In this document: in pieces, positions 55,916-64,000 of the stretch
Layout of the letters: every line of letters begins with the position of its first letter
Position numbering within the stretch: position 1 is the stretch's first letter
Source: Comamonas phosphati
GTDB lineage: Bacteria > Pseudomonadota > Gammaproteobacteria > Burkholderiales > Burkholderiaceae_C
Direction of reading: 5' to 3'
NCBI RefSeq assembly: GCF_014637085.1
Contig: NZ_BMEU01000020.1
Span: 1 to 64,000 of the forward strand
Length of the DNA: 64,000 nt
Notes under the pieces: model-generated
The model's input: only the letters and a program-made list of their open reading frames with translations
Database searches by the model: none
What the model was told of the DNA's origin: nothing
Translations under genes and position numbers: made by a program

Positions 55916-56259
55916 GCGGCGCCGCGATGGAGGGAGCCGGCCTGTGGGGTGGGTGGGGTTGGTGGGGTTGGGTATTGCTGGCCTGCGCGCTGGCTTTCGT
56001 GACCAAGTTCCTGGGCTACAGCCTGCCGCAGCGCTGGCTGCACAGCGCGCGCATGACCCAGGTGGCGGCCTGCCTCACGGTGGCCTTGCTGGCTTCGCTG
56101 ACGGTCATGAATACCTTGGCCAGCGGCGCGCAACTGCGGTTCGATGCCCGGCTGGCGGCCCTGGCCACGGCCGCCGTGGCCCTGTGGCTGCGCCTGCCGT
56201 TTCTGCTGGTGGTGATACTGGGAGCGCTGGTTGCGGCCCTGGTGCGCTGGTGGTTCTGA
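55912..56259 (+). CDS. azlD: AzlD family transporter subunit
   Basis: 115 residues, four predicted membrane helices. ALAFVTKFLGYSLPQRWLHSARM and VAACLTVALLASLTVMNTL are typical of AzlD. ATGA overlap with azlC (55912-55915), so translation is coupled. A Trp/Gly-rich N-terminus (GGWGWWGW) is unusual. Confidence 0.87.
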   Translation: MSGAAMEGAGLWGGWGWWGWVLLACALAFVTKFLGYSLPQRWLHSARMTQVAACLTVALLASLTVMNTLASGAQLRFDARLAALATAAVALWLRLPFLLVVILGALVAALVRWWF

Positions 56260-56522
56260 GCGGCTGCACCGCTGCTCCCGAAAGAGGCGGCGCTGGCCTG
56301 GGCGGCGCCAGGCGCATGACTGAGGGTGGCTGCGCAATCGAGGACTGAGATGAGTCGCCGGGGGGGGCTTGACAGCTTTGCTAAGGTGAAATCGTGGAGC
56401 AGCTGCAGGCCGGCGGTGTGGCGATAGTGCCGTCAGCCACGGCGGGCTGCGCATTCTGCGAGAATTCGCGGGTTTCGCCTGTAAGACGTGCTCTGAGGGC
56501 ATACGGTTAAAGCAAAGAAGCT
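56260..56522. other. Non-coding upstream region of the ZIP transporter
   Basis: 263 bp with no gene. A CTTGACAGC -35-like box lies at 56369-56377 without a convincing -10 at 17 bp. No riboswitch motif recognised. Confidence 0.4.
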
Positions 56523-57389
56523 ATGACGTTGCTAGCAATCATTCTGGCCACTCTGGCTGCCGGTATTGGCAGTGTCTGGGTGGCCGCCTTGTTGATGAGT
56601 TGGGGGGGCTCCCGTTCGCCTGGCCTGATGCCGCAGCGGCTGCTGAGCCTCGCGGCCGGTGCCTTGCTGGCCACGGCCTTCATGCATTTGCTGCCCGAGG
56701 CGTTCGAGAGCCACGGCGAAGCGCACGACCTGTTCATCACCTTGCTGGTGGGCCTGGTGTTCTTCTTTCTGCTGTCCAAGGCCGAGCTGTGGCACCACGG
56801 CCATGAGCATCACGATCACAGCCATGACCATGCGCACGAACATGGTCATGGGCATGGTCACGACCATGGCCACCAGCACCGCAGCGGCGGCTGGGCCGTG
56901 CTGACGGGCGACAGCGTGCACTGCTTTGGCGACGGCGTGCTGATCGCCTCGGCCTTTGTGGCCGACATCCGCCTGGGCCTGATCGCCGCCCTGTCCGTGC
57001 TGGCCCATGAGGTGCCGCACCATATGGGCGATATCGTGGTGCTGCGCCAGTCCAGTTCCAACCGCCGCGTCGCGCTGATCAAGGTTTCCATGGCCGGTGC
57101 CGTCACCACCCTGGGCGGTGTCGTGGGCTATTTCCTGATCGGCCAGCTGCACGAGCTGCTGCCCTACTTCCTGGTGATCGCCTCCAGCAGTTTCATCTAC
57201 GTGGCGCTGGCCGATCTGATCCCTCAACTGCAAAAACGGCTGAGCGCGCGCGAGACGGCGGCCCAGGTGGGCTGGCTGCTGCTGGGCATTGCCGTCGTGA
57301 CCGTGATGAGCGGCATGGCACATGGACATGATGAGCGTGACGGGCATGAACACCACGACCATGGGCACGAGGCGCACGCGCCAGCCTAG
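56523..57389 (+). CDS. ZIP family zinc transporter
   Basis: 288 residues, about eight membrane segments. ZIP signature residues in the metal-binding helices are HCFGDGVLIASAF and HEVPHHMGDIVVL. A long His-rich cytoplasmic loop (residues about 91-118, repeated HDH, HEH and HGH) and a His-rich C-terminus (HGHDERDGHEHHDHGH) should bind zinc. Imports divalent metals. Convergent with the response-regulator gene with only 14 bp between. Confidence 0.93.
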   Translation: MTLLAIILATLAAGIGSVWVAALLMSWGGSRSPGLMPQRLLSLAAGALLATAFMHLLPEAFESHGEAHDLFITLLVGLVFFFLLSKAELWHHGHEHHDHSHDHAHEHGHGHGHDHGHQHRSGGWAVLTGDSVHCFGDGVLIASAFVADIRLGLIAALSVLAHEVPHHMGDIVVLRQSSSNRRVALIKVSMAGAVTTLGGVVGYFLIGQLHELLPYFLVIASSSFIYVALADLIPQLQKRLSARETAAQVGWLLLGIAVVTVMSGMAHGHDERDGHEHHDHGHEAHAPA

Positions 57390-57403
57390 GGCCTGTTCAG
57401 ACG

Positions 57404-58180
57404 CTACTCTGGCGGCTGGCGCAGCACGGCGCGCACGGCGGTCAGCTGGCGCCGCGAGACGGCCAGCATCTCGGGCACGCCGTGCAGCTGCAGCATCCAG
57501 CTTTCGCCATCGGCTCCATCGTCGCAGCGCTCCAGTCCGCGCAGGGCGGAGCGTGCCACTAGTGCATTGCGGTGCACGCGCAGCAGATGTTCTCCGTGCA
57601 GCTCCTCGAGTTCGGCCAGGGCGCCGTCGAGGATGTAGTGGCGGGCGGCGGTGCGCACCGTGATGTATTTCTGCTCGGCCTTGAGGTAGAGCACCTCGGC
57701 CAGGGGCAGGCGCAGCGTGCGGCCGCGCTCCTGGATCAGCAGCTGCGCGCCGGCTTCGCGCGCCGCCTGGGTGCCCTGGGCCTCGATGGCGCGCGCGGCC
57801 TTGAGCAAGGCCTGCTCCAGCCGTTCCAGGCGTACGGGCTTGGTCAGGTAGTCCGCGGCGTCGAGCTCGAAGGCGTCGACGGCGTGGTGGGCATGGGCCG
57901 TCACGAAGACGATGGCGACAGGATGGGGCAGGGCGCGCAGCGCATGGGCCAGCGCCAGGCCGTCCCGGCCCGGCATGTGGATGTCCAGCAGCACGAGCTG
58001 GACGGGCCGGGACATCTGCTGTGCGGCCTGCAGCACCTCCAGGGCCTGGCTGGCATCGGCCGCCTCCTGCACCAAGAGGGGTTCGCGGCCCTGGCGGCCC
58101 TCGCGCTCTTCGCAATCGCCCAGCAGCGTGCGCAGGCGGGATCGGGCCAGGGCCTCGTCGTCAACGATCAGTATGTGCAT
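57404..58180 (-). CDS. LytTR-type response regulator (AlgR-like)
   Basis: 258 residues: receiver domain about 1-135 with the acidic pair near the start (ILIVDDE), phosphoacceptor Asp in LLDIHMPG and Lys in YLTKPVRLE; LytTR DNA-binding domain about 155-255 (EVLYLKAEQKYITVRT, LRVHRNALV). Its start overlaps the end of the sensor-kinase gene by 20 nt. Target genes unknown. The receiver insertion EEREGRQGREPLL is longer than usual. Confidence 0.93.
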   Translation of the reverse strand: MHILIVDDEALARSRLRTLLGDCEEREGRQGREPLLVQEAADASQALEVLQAAQQMSRPVQLVLLDIHMPGRDGLALAHALRALPHPVAIVFVTAHAHHAVDAFELDAADYLTKPVRLERLEQALLKAARAIEAQGTQAAREAGAQLLIQERGRTLRLPLAEVLYLKAEQKYITVRTAARHYILDGALAELEELHGEHLLRVHRNALVARSALRGLERCDDGADGESWMLQLHGVPEMLAVSRRQLTAVRAVLRQPPE

Positions 58181-59213
58181 GGCGAGGGGGCAGGGGAACG
58201 GCGATACGCACGATGAAAAAGCCGCCCTGGGCGCGGGCCGCAAAGCTGCTGTGCAGATCGTGCAGCAGCGAGAGGCGGGCCTTCACATTGGCCAGGGCGA
58301 TCTGGTGGCCGCTGGGAGACGCGGTCGATCCGTTGCCCGCAGGCAGGGTGTTGATGATGTGCACCACGGCCTGCTCGCCGCGCTTCTGGGTGCGGATCTG
58401 CAGCTTGCCGCCGCGCAGGCCGGGCTCCACGCCGTGGCGGATGGCGTTCTCCACCAGCGGCTGCAGCAGCAGCGGCGGCAGCAGCGCGCCGTGGGCGGCC
58501 GGGTCGAGCTGCCACTGCAGCTGCAGCCGCTCGCCGAAACGCACCTGTTCGATGGCCAGATAGCGCTGGGCCAGTTCGATCTCCTGCGCCAGCGTGGCCG
58601 TGCTGTGCGGCTCGGCCAGGGCGTAGCGGAACAGATCGCTCAAATCCTCCAGCAAGGCCTCGGCCTTGGCGGGCTCGGCGCGCACCAGGGCGATGGCGCT
58701 GTTGAGCGTGTTGAACAGAAAGTGCGGGCGTATCCGCGACTGCAGCTCGGACAGGCGCGCCTGGGTCTGGGCGGGCGTGCTGCCGCGCGCACGCAGCACC
58801 AGGGCCGTGACCAGCACGGCCGCCAGCAGGCCGCCGGTGACGGCGCTGGCCAGCCAGGGTGCGTCGGTCAGGCCTATCCAGCGCAGGGTGGCGCAGGCGT
58901 AGAGGCCGGCCAGCAGGCCCAGCGCCACGCCGGCCAGGTACTGGCCGCGCGTGTGCATGCGCTGCAGCCGGTGCTTGAGGCTGCAGGCCGCGATCAGCCA
59001 GACCAGGGTGCCGGGCAGGCTGGCGCCGGTCAGCAAGGCCAGGCGCGACAACCATTCGGGCGGCGTGTCCGCGCCGTACATGGCCGCGGCCGCAATCACG
59101 GCCTGCACGAAGAGTACGGCGCGCAGCACCACGCCTGCACTGCAGGCATCGAACACCAGTGCCTGCGGCAGGCGCGGCGCGGTGTCGGTCGGGGCGGCGG
59201 TCGGGTTCGGCAC
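58161..59213 (-). CDS. LytS/AlgZ-type sensor histidine kinase
   Basis: About 350 residues: several membrane helices in the first 140 residues, then the His_kinase domain with phosphoacceptor His in RIRPHFLFNTLNSAIALV and a shortened ATPase domain (PLVENAIRHGVEPGLRGG). It has no periplasmic sensor domain, typical of AlgZ/FimS. The start is uncertain: the GTG at 59213 (VPNPTAAPTD) gives a plausible N-terminus, and the frame extends to 59330. Partner of the overlapping regulator. Confidence 0.88.
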   Translation of the reverse strand: MPNPTAAPTDTAPRLPQALVFDACSAGVVLRAVLFVQAVIAAAAMYGADTPPEWLSRLALLTGASLPGTLVWLIAACSLKHRLQRMHTRGQYLAGVALGLLAGLYACATLRWIGLTDAPWLASAVTGGLLAAVLVTALVLRARGSTPAQTQARLSELQSRIRPHFLFNTLNSAIALVRAEPAKAEALLEDLSDLFRYALAEPHSTATLAQEIELAQRYLAIEQVRFGERLQLQWQLDPAAHGALLPPLLLQPLVENAIRHGVEPGLRGGKLQIRTQKRGEQAVVHIINTLPAGNGSTASPSGHQIALANVKARLSLLHDLHSSFAARAQGGFFIVRIAVPLPPRHAHTDR

Positions 59214-59259
59214 GATGGGGCTGCAATGGATGGTTCGTGGCTGCCGATTATGGCGGCGG

Positions 59260-60258
59260 CTAGGCGTATCCGGCCATGCCGGCGCGCGCAGCTTCGTGCG
59301 CCGGTTCTGCCCGGTGTTCAGCCTGGGCAAAGCGCTTGAGCGACCAGCCTATGCCGGCCAGGATCAGCGCGATGGCCAGGCACGCGTTCCAGCCCGGCAG
59401 GCGCTTTTCCCAGCCGAAGTGGTAGAGCAGCGTGAACAAGGTCTTGAACACCACGAGCTGGCCCATGAGCGAGACCGGCAGGCGCACGCTGGCCGCGTTC
59501 CAGGCCAGGTTGCCCAGCCAGGAGCAGAACACGGCCATGCCCAGGCACAGCAGCCAGAAGGTCTGCCAGCGCGCCGGGGCGATCTGCTGCGTGGCGGCCG
59601 GTGCCAGCCACCACCACAGCGCGGCCAGCACCAGGCTCATTACGCCAACGACCAGGCCCCACAGCGTGGACCACTCCGAGCCGTTGAAACTGCTGTCGCG
59701 CAGAAAGCGGTTGTTGTCGATGGCATAGCGGCTCCAGGCCAGCAGGGACAGCACGGCCATGAAGACGCCGCCCGCATAGCGCGCGCCGCCCGTGCCGCCG
59801 GCGGACAGGGCCAGGCCCAGGGCCTGGCTGTTGATGGTGACGATGCCCAGCACGATCAGCAGCAGCGGCGCGGCCAGGCGCCGCAGGGGCAGCGAGCCGG
59901 CCGTGTGGCGCGCCATCAGCGGCACCAGCACGGGCACCAGGCCGATGATCAGCGAAGTCACCGGCACGCCCACCCATTGCACGGCCGTGGCGGCCGCGGC
60001 GAAGTAGGCGATATTGCCGACCAGCGCCAGCCAGGCCAGGCGCAGCAGGTCCCGCTTGCGGATGCGCGGCAGCAGCCGGGCGGCGCGCGGCGCAAAGATG
60101 CACAAGGCCACCACCCCGTAAAGGCCAAAACGGGCAAAAGTGATTTGCAGCGGCGAAAACTCGGGCAGCAAAGTGGGCACCATGTAAATGGCGCCCCAAA
60201 GACCGCAGGCGGCGAGCGCGAACACCAGACCCTGGGCCATCGACGAACGGGAAGACAT
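59260..60258 (-). CDS. EamA/DMT family transporter
   Basis: 332 residues, ten predicted membrane helices in two EamA repeats (GLVFALAACGLWGAIYMVPTLLPEFSPLQITFARFGLYG; the second half starts near FMAVLSLLAWSRYAIDN). Exporter or importer of small metabolites; substrate unknown. The ATG at 60258 was preferred to a TTG at 60261. Confidence 0.85.
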   Translation of the reverse strand: MSSRSSMAQGLVFALAACGLWGAIYMVPTLLPEFSPLQITFARFGLYGVVALCIFAPRAARLLPRIRKRDLLRLAWLALVGNIAYFAAAATAVQWVGVPVTSLIIGLVPVLVPLMARHTAGSLPLRRLAAPLLLIVLGIVTINSQALGLALSAGGTGGARYAGGVFMAVLSLLAWSRYAIDNNRFLRDSSFNGSEWSTLWGLVVGVMSLVLAALWWWLAPAATQQIAPARWQTFWLLCLGMAVFCSWLGNLAWNAASVRLPVSLMGQLVVFKTLFTLLYHFGWEKRLPGWNACLAIALILAGIGWSLKRFAQAEHRAEPAHEAARAGMAGYA

Positions 60259-60626
60259 CAACTACATAGGCCGGCGCTTGTTAAGTGCCGGCCCGTCAAA
60301 CTGCCGCAGACCAAGATGGCCCGCACTATCGCGGGCCCACCGCCAAGGCGAGCGCGATTGTGCGCCGCAAGCCATGGCCGTGGTGGCCCAGGTCTTTGGC
60401 TCAGTCGGATGAGTTTTGAAACAAATCGAGCTGCAGCGCTTTTCAGGTAAGCGAGTGGGCTTTCAAAAACATAGCATTCGTGGTGGCGAGCGCTGTCTGT
60501 TTTTTGCCATCGCCCGGGGTTACGGCTGCCCGCAGGCTGACCGGCCGGCACCGCCGATAAAATGGACGCTTTCGCGGGCCGCTGCAGTCCGCTGCGATTT
60601 CACCAGGCTCACCCGCTTTGCCCCCT
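60259..60626. other. Non-coding region between the DMT transporter and argH
   Basis: 368 bp between divergent genes. It contains an AGCTGCAGCGCTT...AAACATAGC repeat relic (60430-60478) and should hold the argH promoter; no gene seen. Confidence 0.5.
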
Positions 60627-62084
60627 ATGTCCGCCCATCAAAACTCCACTCCCTCGCACAACCAGCTCGACACCAAGGCCGAGGCCTGGTCCGCCCTGTT
60701 CTCCGAACCCATGAGCGATCTGGTCAAGCGCTACACCTCCAGCGTGTTCTTCGACAAGCGCATGTGGCAGGCCGACATCCAGGGCAGCCTGGCGCACGCC
60801 GAAATGCTGTCGGTCCAGAAGATCATTGCGGCCGAGGACTTCGCAGCCATCCAGAAGGGCATGGCGCAGATCGCGGCCGAAATCGAGGCCGGCAGCTTCG
60901 ACTGGAAGCTGGACCTCGAAGACGTGCACCTGAACATCGAGGCGCGCCTGACCCAGCTCGTGGGCGATGCCGGCAAGCGCCTGCACACGGGCCGCAGCCG
61001 CAACGACCAGGTGGCCACCGACGTGCGCCTGTGGCTGCGCGGCGAGATCGATCTGATCGAAGGCCTGCTCAAGGAGCTGCAGCGTTCGCTGGTCGAAGTG
61101 GCCGAGAAGAACGTCGACGTGATCCTGCCCGGCTTCACCCACCTGCAGGTGGCCCAGCCCGTAAGCTTCGCCCATCACCTGCTGGCCTATGTGGAAATGT
61201 TCAAGCGCGACGCCGAGCGCATGCTCGACGTGCGCCGCCGCGTGAACGTGCTGCCCCTGGGCAGCGCGGCCCTGGCCGGCACCACCTACCCGCTGGACCG
61301 CGAGCGCGTGGCCAGGACCCTGGGTATGGAAGCCGTGTCGCAGAACTCGCTGGACGGCGTGAGCGACCGCGACTTCGCCATCGAGTTCACCGCCGCCGCT
61401 TCGCTGTGCATGGTGCACATCAGCCGCCTGTCGGAGGAGCTGATCATCTGGATGAGCCAGAACTTCGGCTTCATCAAGATCGCCGACCGCTTCACCACCG
61501 GTTCGTCGATCATGCCCCAGAAGAAGAACCCCGACGTGCCCGAGCTGGCGCGCGGCAAGACCGGCCGCGTGGTCGGCCACCTGATGGGCCTGATCACCTT
61601 GATGAAGGGCCAGCCCCTGGCCTACAACAAGGACAACCAGGAAGACAAGGAGCCGCTGTTCGACACCGTGGACACCTTGAAGGACACGCTGCGCATCTTC
61701 GCCGAGATGATCGGCGGCCAGCTGAACCCGGCCACGGGCGCCAAGGAAGGCGGCATCACCGTCAACGCCGACAACATGCGCGCCGCCGCGCTCAAGGGCT
61801 ATGCCACGGCCACCGACCTGGCCGACTACCTGGTCAAGAAGGGCCTGCCCTTCCGCGATGCCCACGAGACCGTGGCCCATGCCGTGAAGCTGGCTACGCA
61901 AAAAGGCGTGGACCTGACCGAGCTGCCTTTGCCTGAGCTGCAGGCCTTCAACCCGAACATCGAAGCCGATGTGTTCGAGGCGCTGAGCCTGGAAGGCTCG
62001 CTCAACGCCCGCAACACGCTGGGCGGCACGGCACCGGCGCAGGTGCGCGCCCAACTGGCCAGGAACAAGGCGCGTCTGGGCTGA
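60627..62084 (+). CDS. argH: Argininosuccinate lyase
   Basis: 485 residues. Fumarase/aspartase superfamily signature [24 protein letters not shown] (catalytic Ser loop), earlier [17 protein letters not shown] and [20 protein letters not shown]. It cleaves argininosuccinate to arginine and fumarate. The start is the ATG at 60627; a TTG 9 nt upstream is unlikely. Ends in a strong terminator. Confidence 0.97.
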   Translation: MSAHQNSTPSHNQLDTKAEAWSALFSEPMSDLVKRYTSSVFFDKRMWQADIQGSLAHAEMLSVQKIIAAEDFAAIQKGMAQIAAEIEAGSFDWKLDLEDVHLNIEARLTQLVGDAGKRLHTGRSRNDQVATDVRLWLRGEIDLIEGLLKELQRSLVEVAEKNVDVILPGFTHLQVAQPVSFAHHLLAYVEMFKRDAERMLDVRRRVNVLPLGSAALAGTTYPLDRERVARTLGMEAVSQNSLDGVSDRDFAIEFTAAASLCMVHISRLSEELIIWMSQNFGFIKIADRFTTGSSIMPQKKNPDVPELARGKTGRVVGHLMGLITLMKGQPLAYNKDNQEDKEPLFDTVDTLKDTLRIFAEMIGGQLNPATGAKEGGITVNADNMRAAALKGYATATDLADYLVKKGLPFRDAHETVAHAVKLATQKGVDLTELPLPELQAFNPNIEADVFEALSLEGSLNARNTLGGTAPAQVRAQLARNKARLG

Positions 62085-62126
62085 TCGAGCCCTTGCCGTG
62101 AACTTGTGGCGTAATCACTGCGCCGG

Positions 62127-62157
62127 AAAAGCGCCCTTTGCCGGGCGCTTTTGTTTT
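62127..62157 (+). terminator. Intrinsic terminator of argH
   Basis: AAAAGCGCCC-TTTGCC-GGGCGCTTTT followed by GTTTT, a perfect 10-bp stem. Confidence 0.9.
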
Positions 62158-62195
62158 GGGTAGTTTCGGAAGATTCAAGGAAAAAGCAGGATTTC

Positions 62196-62540
62196 ATGGA
62201 GAAGCACAAGGCCGGCAAGCTGCGCGTGATCGGCGTGCTGGGCACCAGGCGCCAGGCCGCCATGCCCGAAGTGCCCACGCGGGCCGAGCAGGGCATCAAG
62301 GGCTTCGAGGACCTGCCGTACTACGGCATCTATGCGCCCAGGGGTAGGCCGCGGGCTTTCGTGGACCGGTTTTCGTCGGCGCTGGCGGCCGTGCTCGGGC
62401 AGCAGGATGTGCACGAACAGCTCACGGCGCTTGGTCTTACAGTCGGACACATGGACTCCGGACAGCTGGCCAGCCGAGAGGCCGCTTACACCCGGGCATG
62501 GGCCGGTATCATTCGGCGCAGTGGTTTCCAGCCGCAGTAG
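62196..62540 (+). pseudogene. C-terminal remnant of a Bug/TctC-type binding protein
   Basis: About 114 codons: KAGKLRVIGVLGTRRQAAMPEVPTRAEQGI...YYGIYAPRGRPRAFVDRFSSALAAVL and a C-terminal helix, the last third of tripartite-tricarboxylate-transporter binding proteins (normally about 320 residues). The N-terminal two thirds and signal peptide are missing; upstream is the argH terminator. A frame opens from 62151, but that start lacks a ribosome site. A terminator follows. Confidence 0.8.
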
Positions 62541-62565
62541 CCCGCGCGTGCAGCATCTGCTCAAC

Positions 62566-62598
62566 AGCCCTGCTTCGCCCGAGGAGCAGGGCTTTTTT
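62566..62598 (+). terminator. Intrinsic terminator after the Bug remnant
   Basis: AGCCCTGCT and AGCAGGGCT arms around TCGCCCGAGG, then six T. Confidence 0.9.
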
Positions 62599-62695
62599 GC
62601 GTCGGCTTCGGAATGACGGCGGATGCGCCGGGCGATGGCACCAGATCAAGACAATGGGCCGCGAGCACATCGCCGGGCCGGAGGGGAGAGCTGTT

Positions 62696-64000
62696 ATGAC
62701 CGTGCAGTGCGCGCAGAAGTGCCGGGAGGCGCCCCGGGCGCCGGCGTGGCGCAAAGTCCTGGGGGCAGGCTTGCTGTGGGGGCTGGCTGCCGCATCGGCG
62801 CACGCTGTTGGCATTCGCCAGTTCAGCCCGCAAGGCGAGGTGGCCAAGGTGGGGCAGGTGGTGGTCCAGCTCGACGGCGCCGGCGTGCGCCTTGGCGACC
62901 CCCAGGCCGCCGCGCCCGTGGCGCTCCAATGCAGCGACGCGCAGGCGGCACAGGGCACGGGGCGCTGGAACAGCGAGAAGGAGTGGGTGTTCGACTTCGC
63001 GGACAACCTGCCCGCCGGCGTGCGCTGCACGGCGCAGCTCAACCCCCGGTTCAAGACGGTCTCGGGCACGGCGCTGACGGGCGCGGCCAGCTATCAGTTC
63101 CAGACCGGTGGCCCGCAGGTGGACCGCATTGCCCCCGACACCTACGAGTCCATCGACGAGCAGCAGATGTTCGCGCTGCGCCTGACGGGCGCGGCCACGA
63201 CCGAGAGCCTGCAAAAGCATATGTGGTGCACCTCGGAAGGCGTGGGCGAACGTATTCCCGTGCAACTGGTCACGGGCAAGGACCGCGATGCCGTGCTGCT
63301 GCAGCAGCGCTGGGACAAGGATGCGGCCAGGAACCCGCAGAAGTATGTGGTGCTCAGCTGCAACCGCCGTCTGACTTCGGGCAGCAAGATGACGCTGGTC
63401 TACGGCCAGGGCGTGGCCATGGTCAATGGACTGGCCAGCAAGGACGTGCAGCGCTACGAATACAGCGTGCGCGAGCCGTTCTCCGCGGACTTCAGCTGCG
63501 AGCGTGAAAACGCCCAGGCGGCCTGCCTGCCGATCCGCCCCATGCGCCTGTCCTTCAACGCGCCGGTGCCGCGCAAGCTCATCGAAGGCATACGCCTCAA
63601 GAGCGGCGCCTCGGCGGTCGCGCCCATCATCGAGCAGAACGGCGACAAGCTGGCGCCCGATTCGCTGATCGACAGCGTGAGCTTCCCGGCCACGATGACG
63701 GCGAATGCCAAGTACACCGTGGAGCTGCCGCCCCAGTTCAAGGATGCGGCCGGCCGCACGCTGGCGAACGCCGGCATGTTCCCGCTGGCCACGGCCACGG
63801 GCGCCATGCCGCCGCTGGCCAAGTTCGCGGCTTCGCCCTTCGGCATCGTGGAGCGCTTTGCCGAAGGCCCGGACGGCCCGGCCCTGCTGCCAGTGACGCT
63901 GCGCAACGTGGAGCCCGAGCTGGCCGCGCAGGCGCTCGACGCCAGCCTGGTGCGCACCAAGAAGGGCGGCACGGATGCCGACATCATCGCCTGGCTGCAC
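62696..64000 (+). CDS. Alpha-2-macroglobulin family protein (N-terminal part)
   Basis: Open from the ATG at 62696 to the window end, 435 codons. Signal sequence about 20-38 (VLGAGLLWGLAAASAHA), then IRQFSPQGEVAKVGQVVVQLDGAGV and repeated macroglobulin-type beta domains (FRLTG-like FALRLTGAATTESL, TCSSE-like WCTSEGVGERIPVQL). Matches bacterial YfhM-type periplasmic protease inhibitors, about 1,600-2,000 residues in full; the thioester region is outside the window. GGGGAG lies upstream. A long reverse frame here is a shadow. Confidence 0.85.
   Translation, partial: MTVQCAQKCREAPRAPAWRKVLGAGLLWGLAAASAHAVGIRQFSPQGEVAKVGQVVVQLDGAGVRLGDPQAAAPVALQCSDAQAAQGTGRWNSEKEWVFDFADNLPAGVRCTAQLNPRFKTVSGTALTGAASYQFQTGGPQVDRIAPDTYESIDEQQMFALRLTGAATTESLQKHMWCTSEGVGERIPVQLVTGKDRDAVLLQQRWDKDAARNPQKYVVLSCNRRLTSGSKMTLVYGQGVAMVNGLASKDVQRYEYSVREPFSADFSCERENAQAACLPIRPMRLSFNAPVPRKLIEGIRLKSGASAVAPIIEQNGDKLAPDSLIDSVSFPATMTANAKYTVELPPQFKDAAGRTLANAGMFPLATATGAMPPLAKFAASPFGIVERFAEGPDGPALLPVTLRNVEPELAAQALDASLVRTKKGGTDADIIAWLH

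Noticed and set aside
56260-56522. A metal-responsive riboswitch before the ZIP gene
   Set aside because: No conserved yybP-ykoY or similar core could be recognised.
62561-64000. A 479-codon reverse frame
   Set aside because: Antisense to the alpha-2-macroglobulin gene, which has a signal peptide and family motifs; no ribosome site.

Overview
The window is a high-GC chromosomal segment of a betaproteobacterium, most likely Comamonadaceae (Comamonas/Delftia/Acidovorax type). The evidence is the gene families, the tandem tRNA-Lys genes, and two kinds of short intergenic repeat that, to my recollection, are typical of that family. It is mostly metabolic core with two accessory patches. No rRNA or CRISPR was seen.

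1-1740: end of a filamentous-phage (inovirus-like) element abutting the 3' end of a tRNA-Ser(UGA) gene. It holds part of a probable virion gene, a small membrane protein, a single-stranded-DNA-binding protein, a secreted protein and a DUF3693-like repressor with a dyad operator.

1927-21542: malic enzyme, then a ureide/purine catabolism block (urate/xanthine permease, M20 amidohydrolase, a UraD-AllC fusion, PuuE allantoinase, GntR regulator). Next comes the glyoxylate-to-glycerate route (glycerate kinase; LysR divergent from gcl-hyi-glxR). Together they can carry allantoin nitrogen and carbon to glyoxylate and on to phosphoglycerate; urate oxidase and ureidoglycolate lyase are not in the window. 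Two abutting transposase tails, a Bcr/CflA exporter, a 269-bp terminal-inverted-repeat element with two internal hairpins, three tandem tRNA-Lys(CUU) genes and a second GlxR-like reductase follow.

21679-25529: GMP reductase and a UvrD/PcrA helicase.

25530-48133: a periplasmic alcohol-oxidation island. It contains an acetaldehyde dehydrogenase, two PNPOx-like proteins, an AcoR-type sigma-54 activator, cytochrome b561, a quinoprotein relay set (beta-propeller, binding protein, SoxYZ-like carrier, metallo-hydrolase), a PQQ alcohol dehydrogenase with a lanthanide-type Asp-x-Asp motif, a TonB receptor, cytochrome c550 PedF with a XoxJ-like binding protein, pqqABCDE, a flavocytochrome-c-like pair and another cytochrome c. 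Five -24/-12 (sigma-54) promoter-like sites sit before the aldehyde dehydrogenase, the alcohol dehydrogenase, pedF, pqqA and the last cytochrome c. This suggests one coordinated regulon.

48474-64000: housekeeping genes: BPSS1780-type membrane protein, thrB, a secreted protein, polA, a Bug-type binding protein, azlCD, a ZIP zinc transporter, a LytTR two-component pair, a DMT transporter, argH, a truncated Bug gene and the start of an alpha-2-macroglobulin gene.
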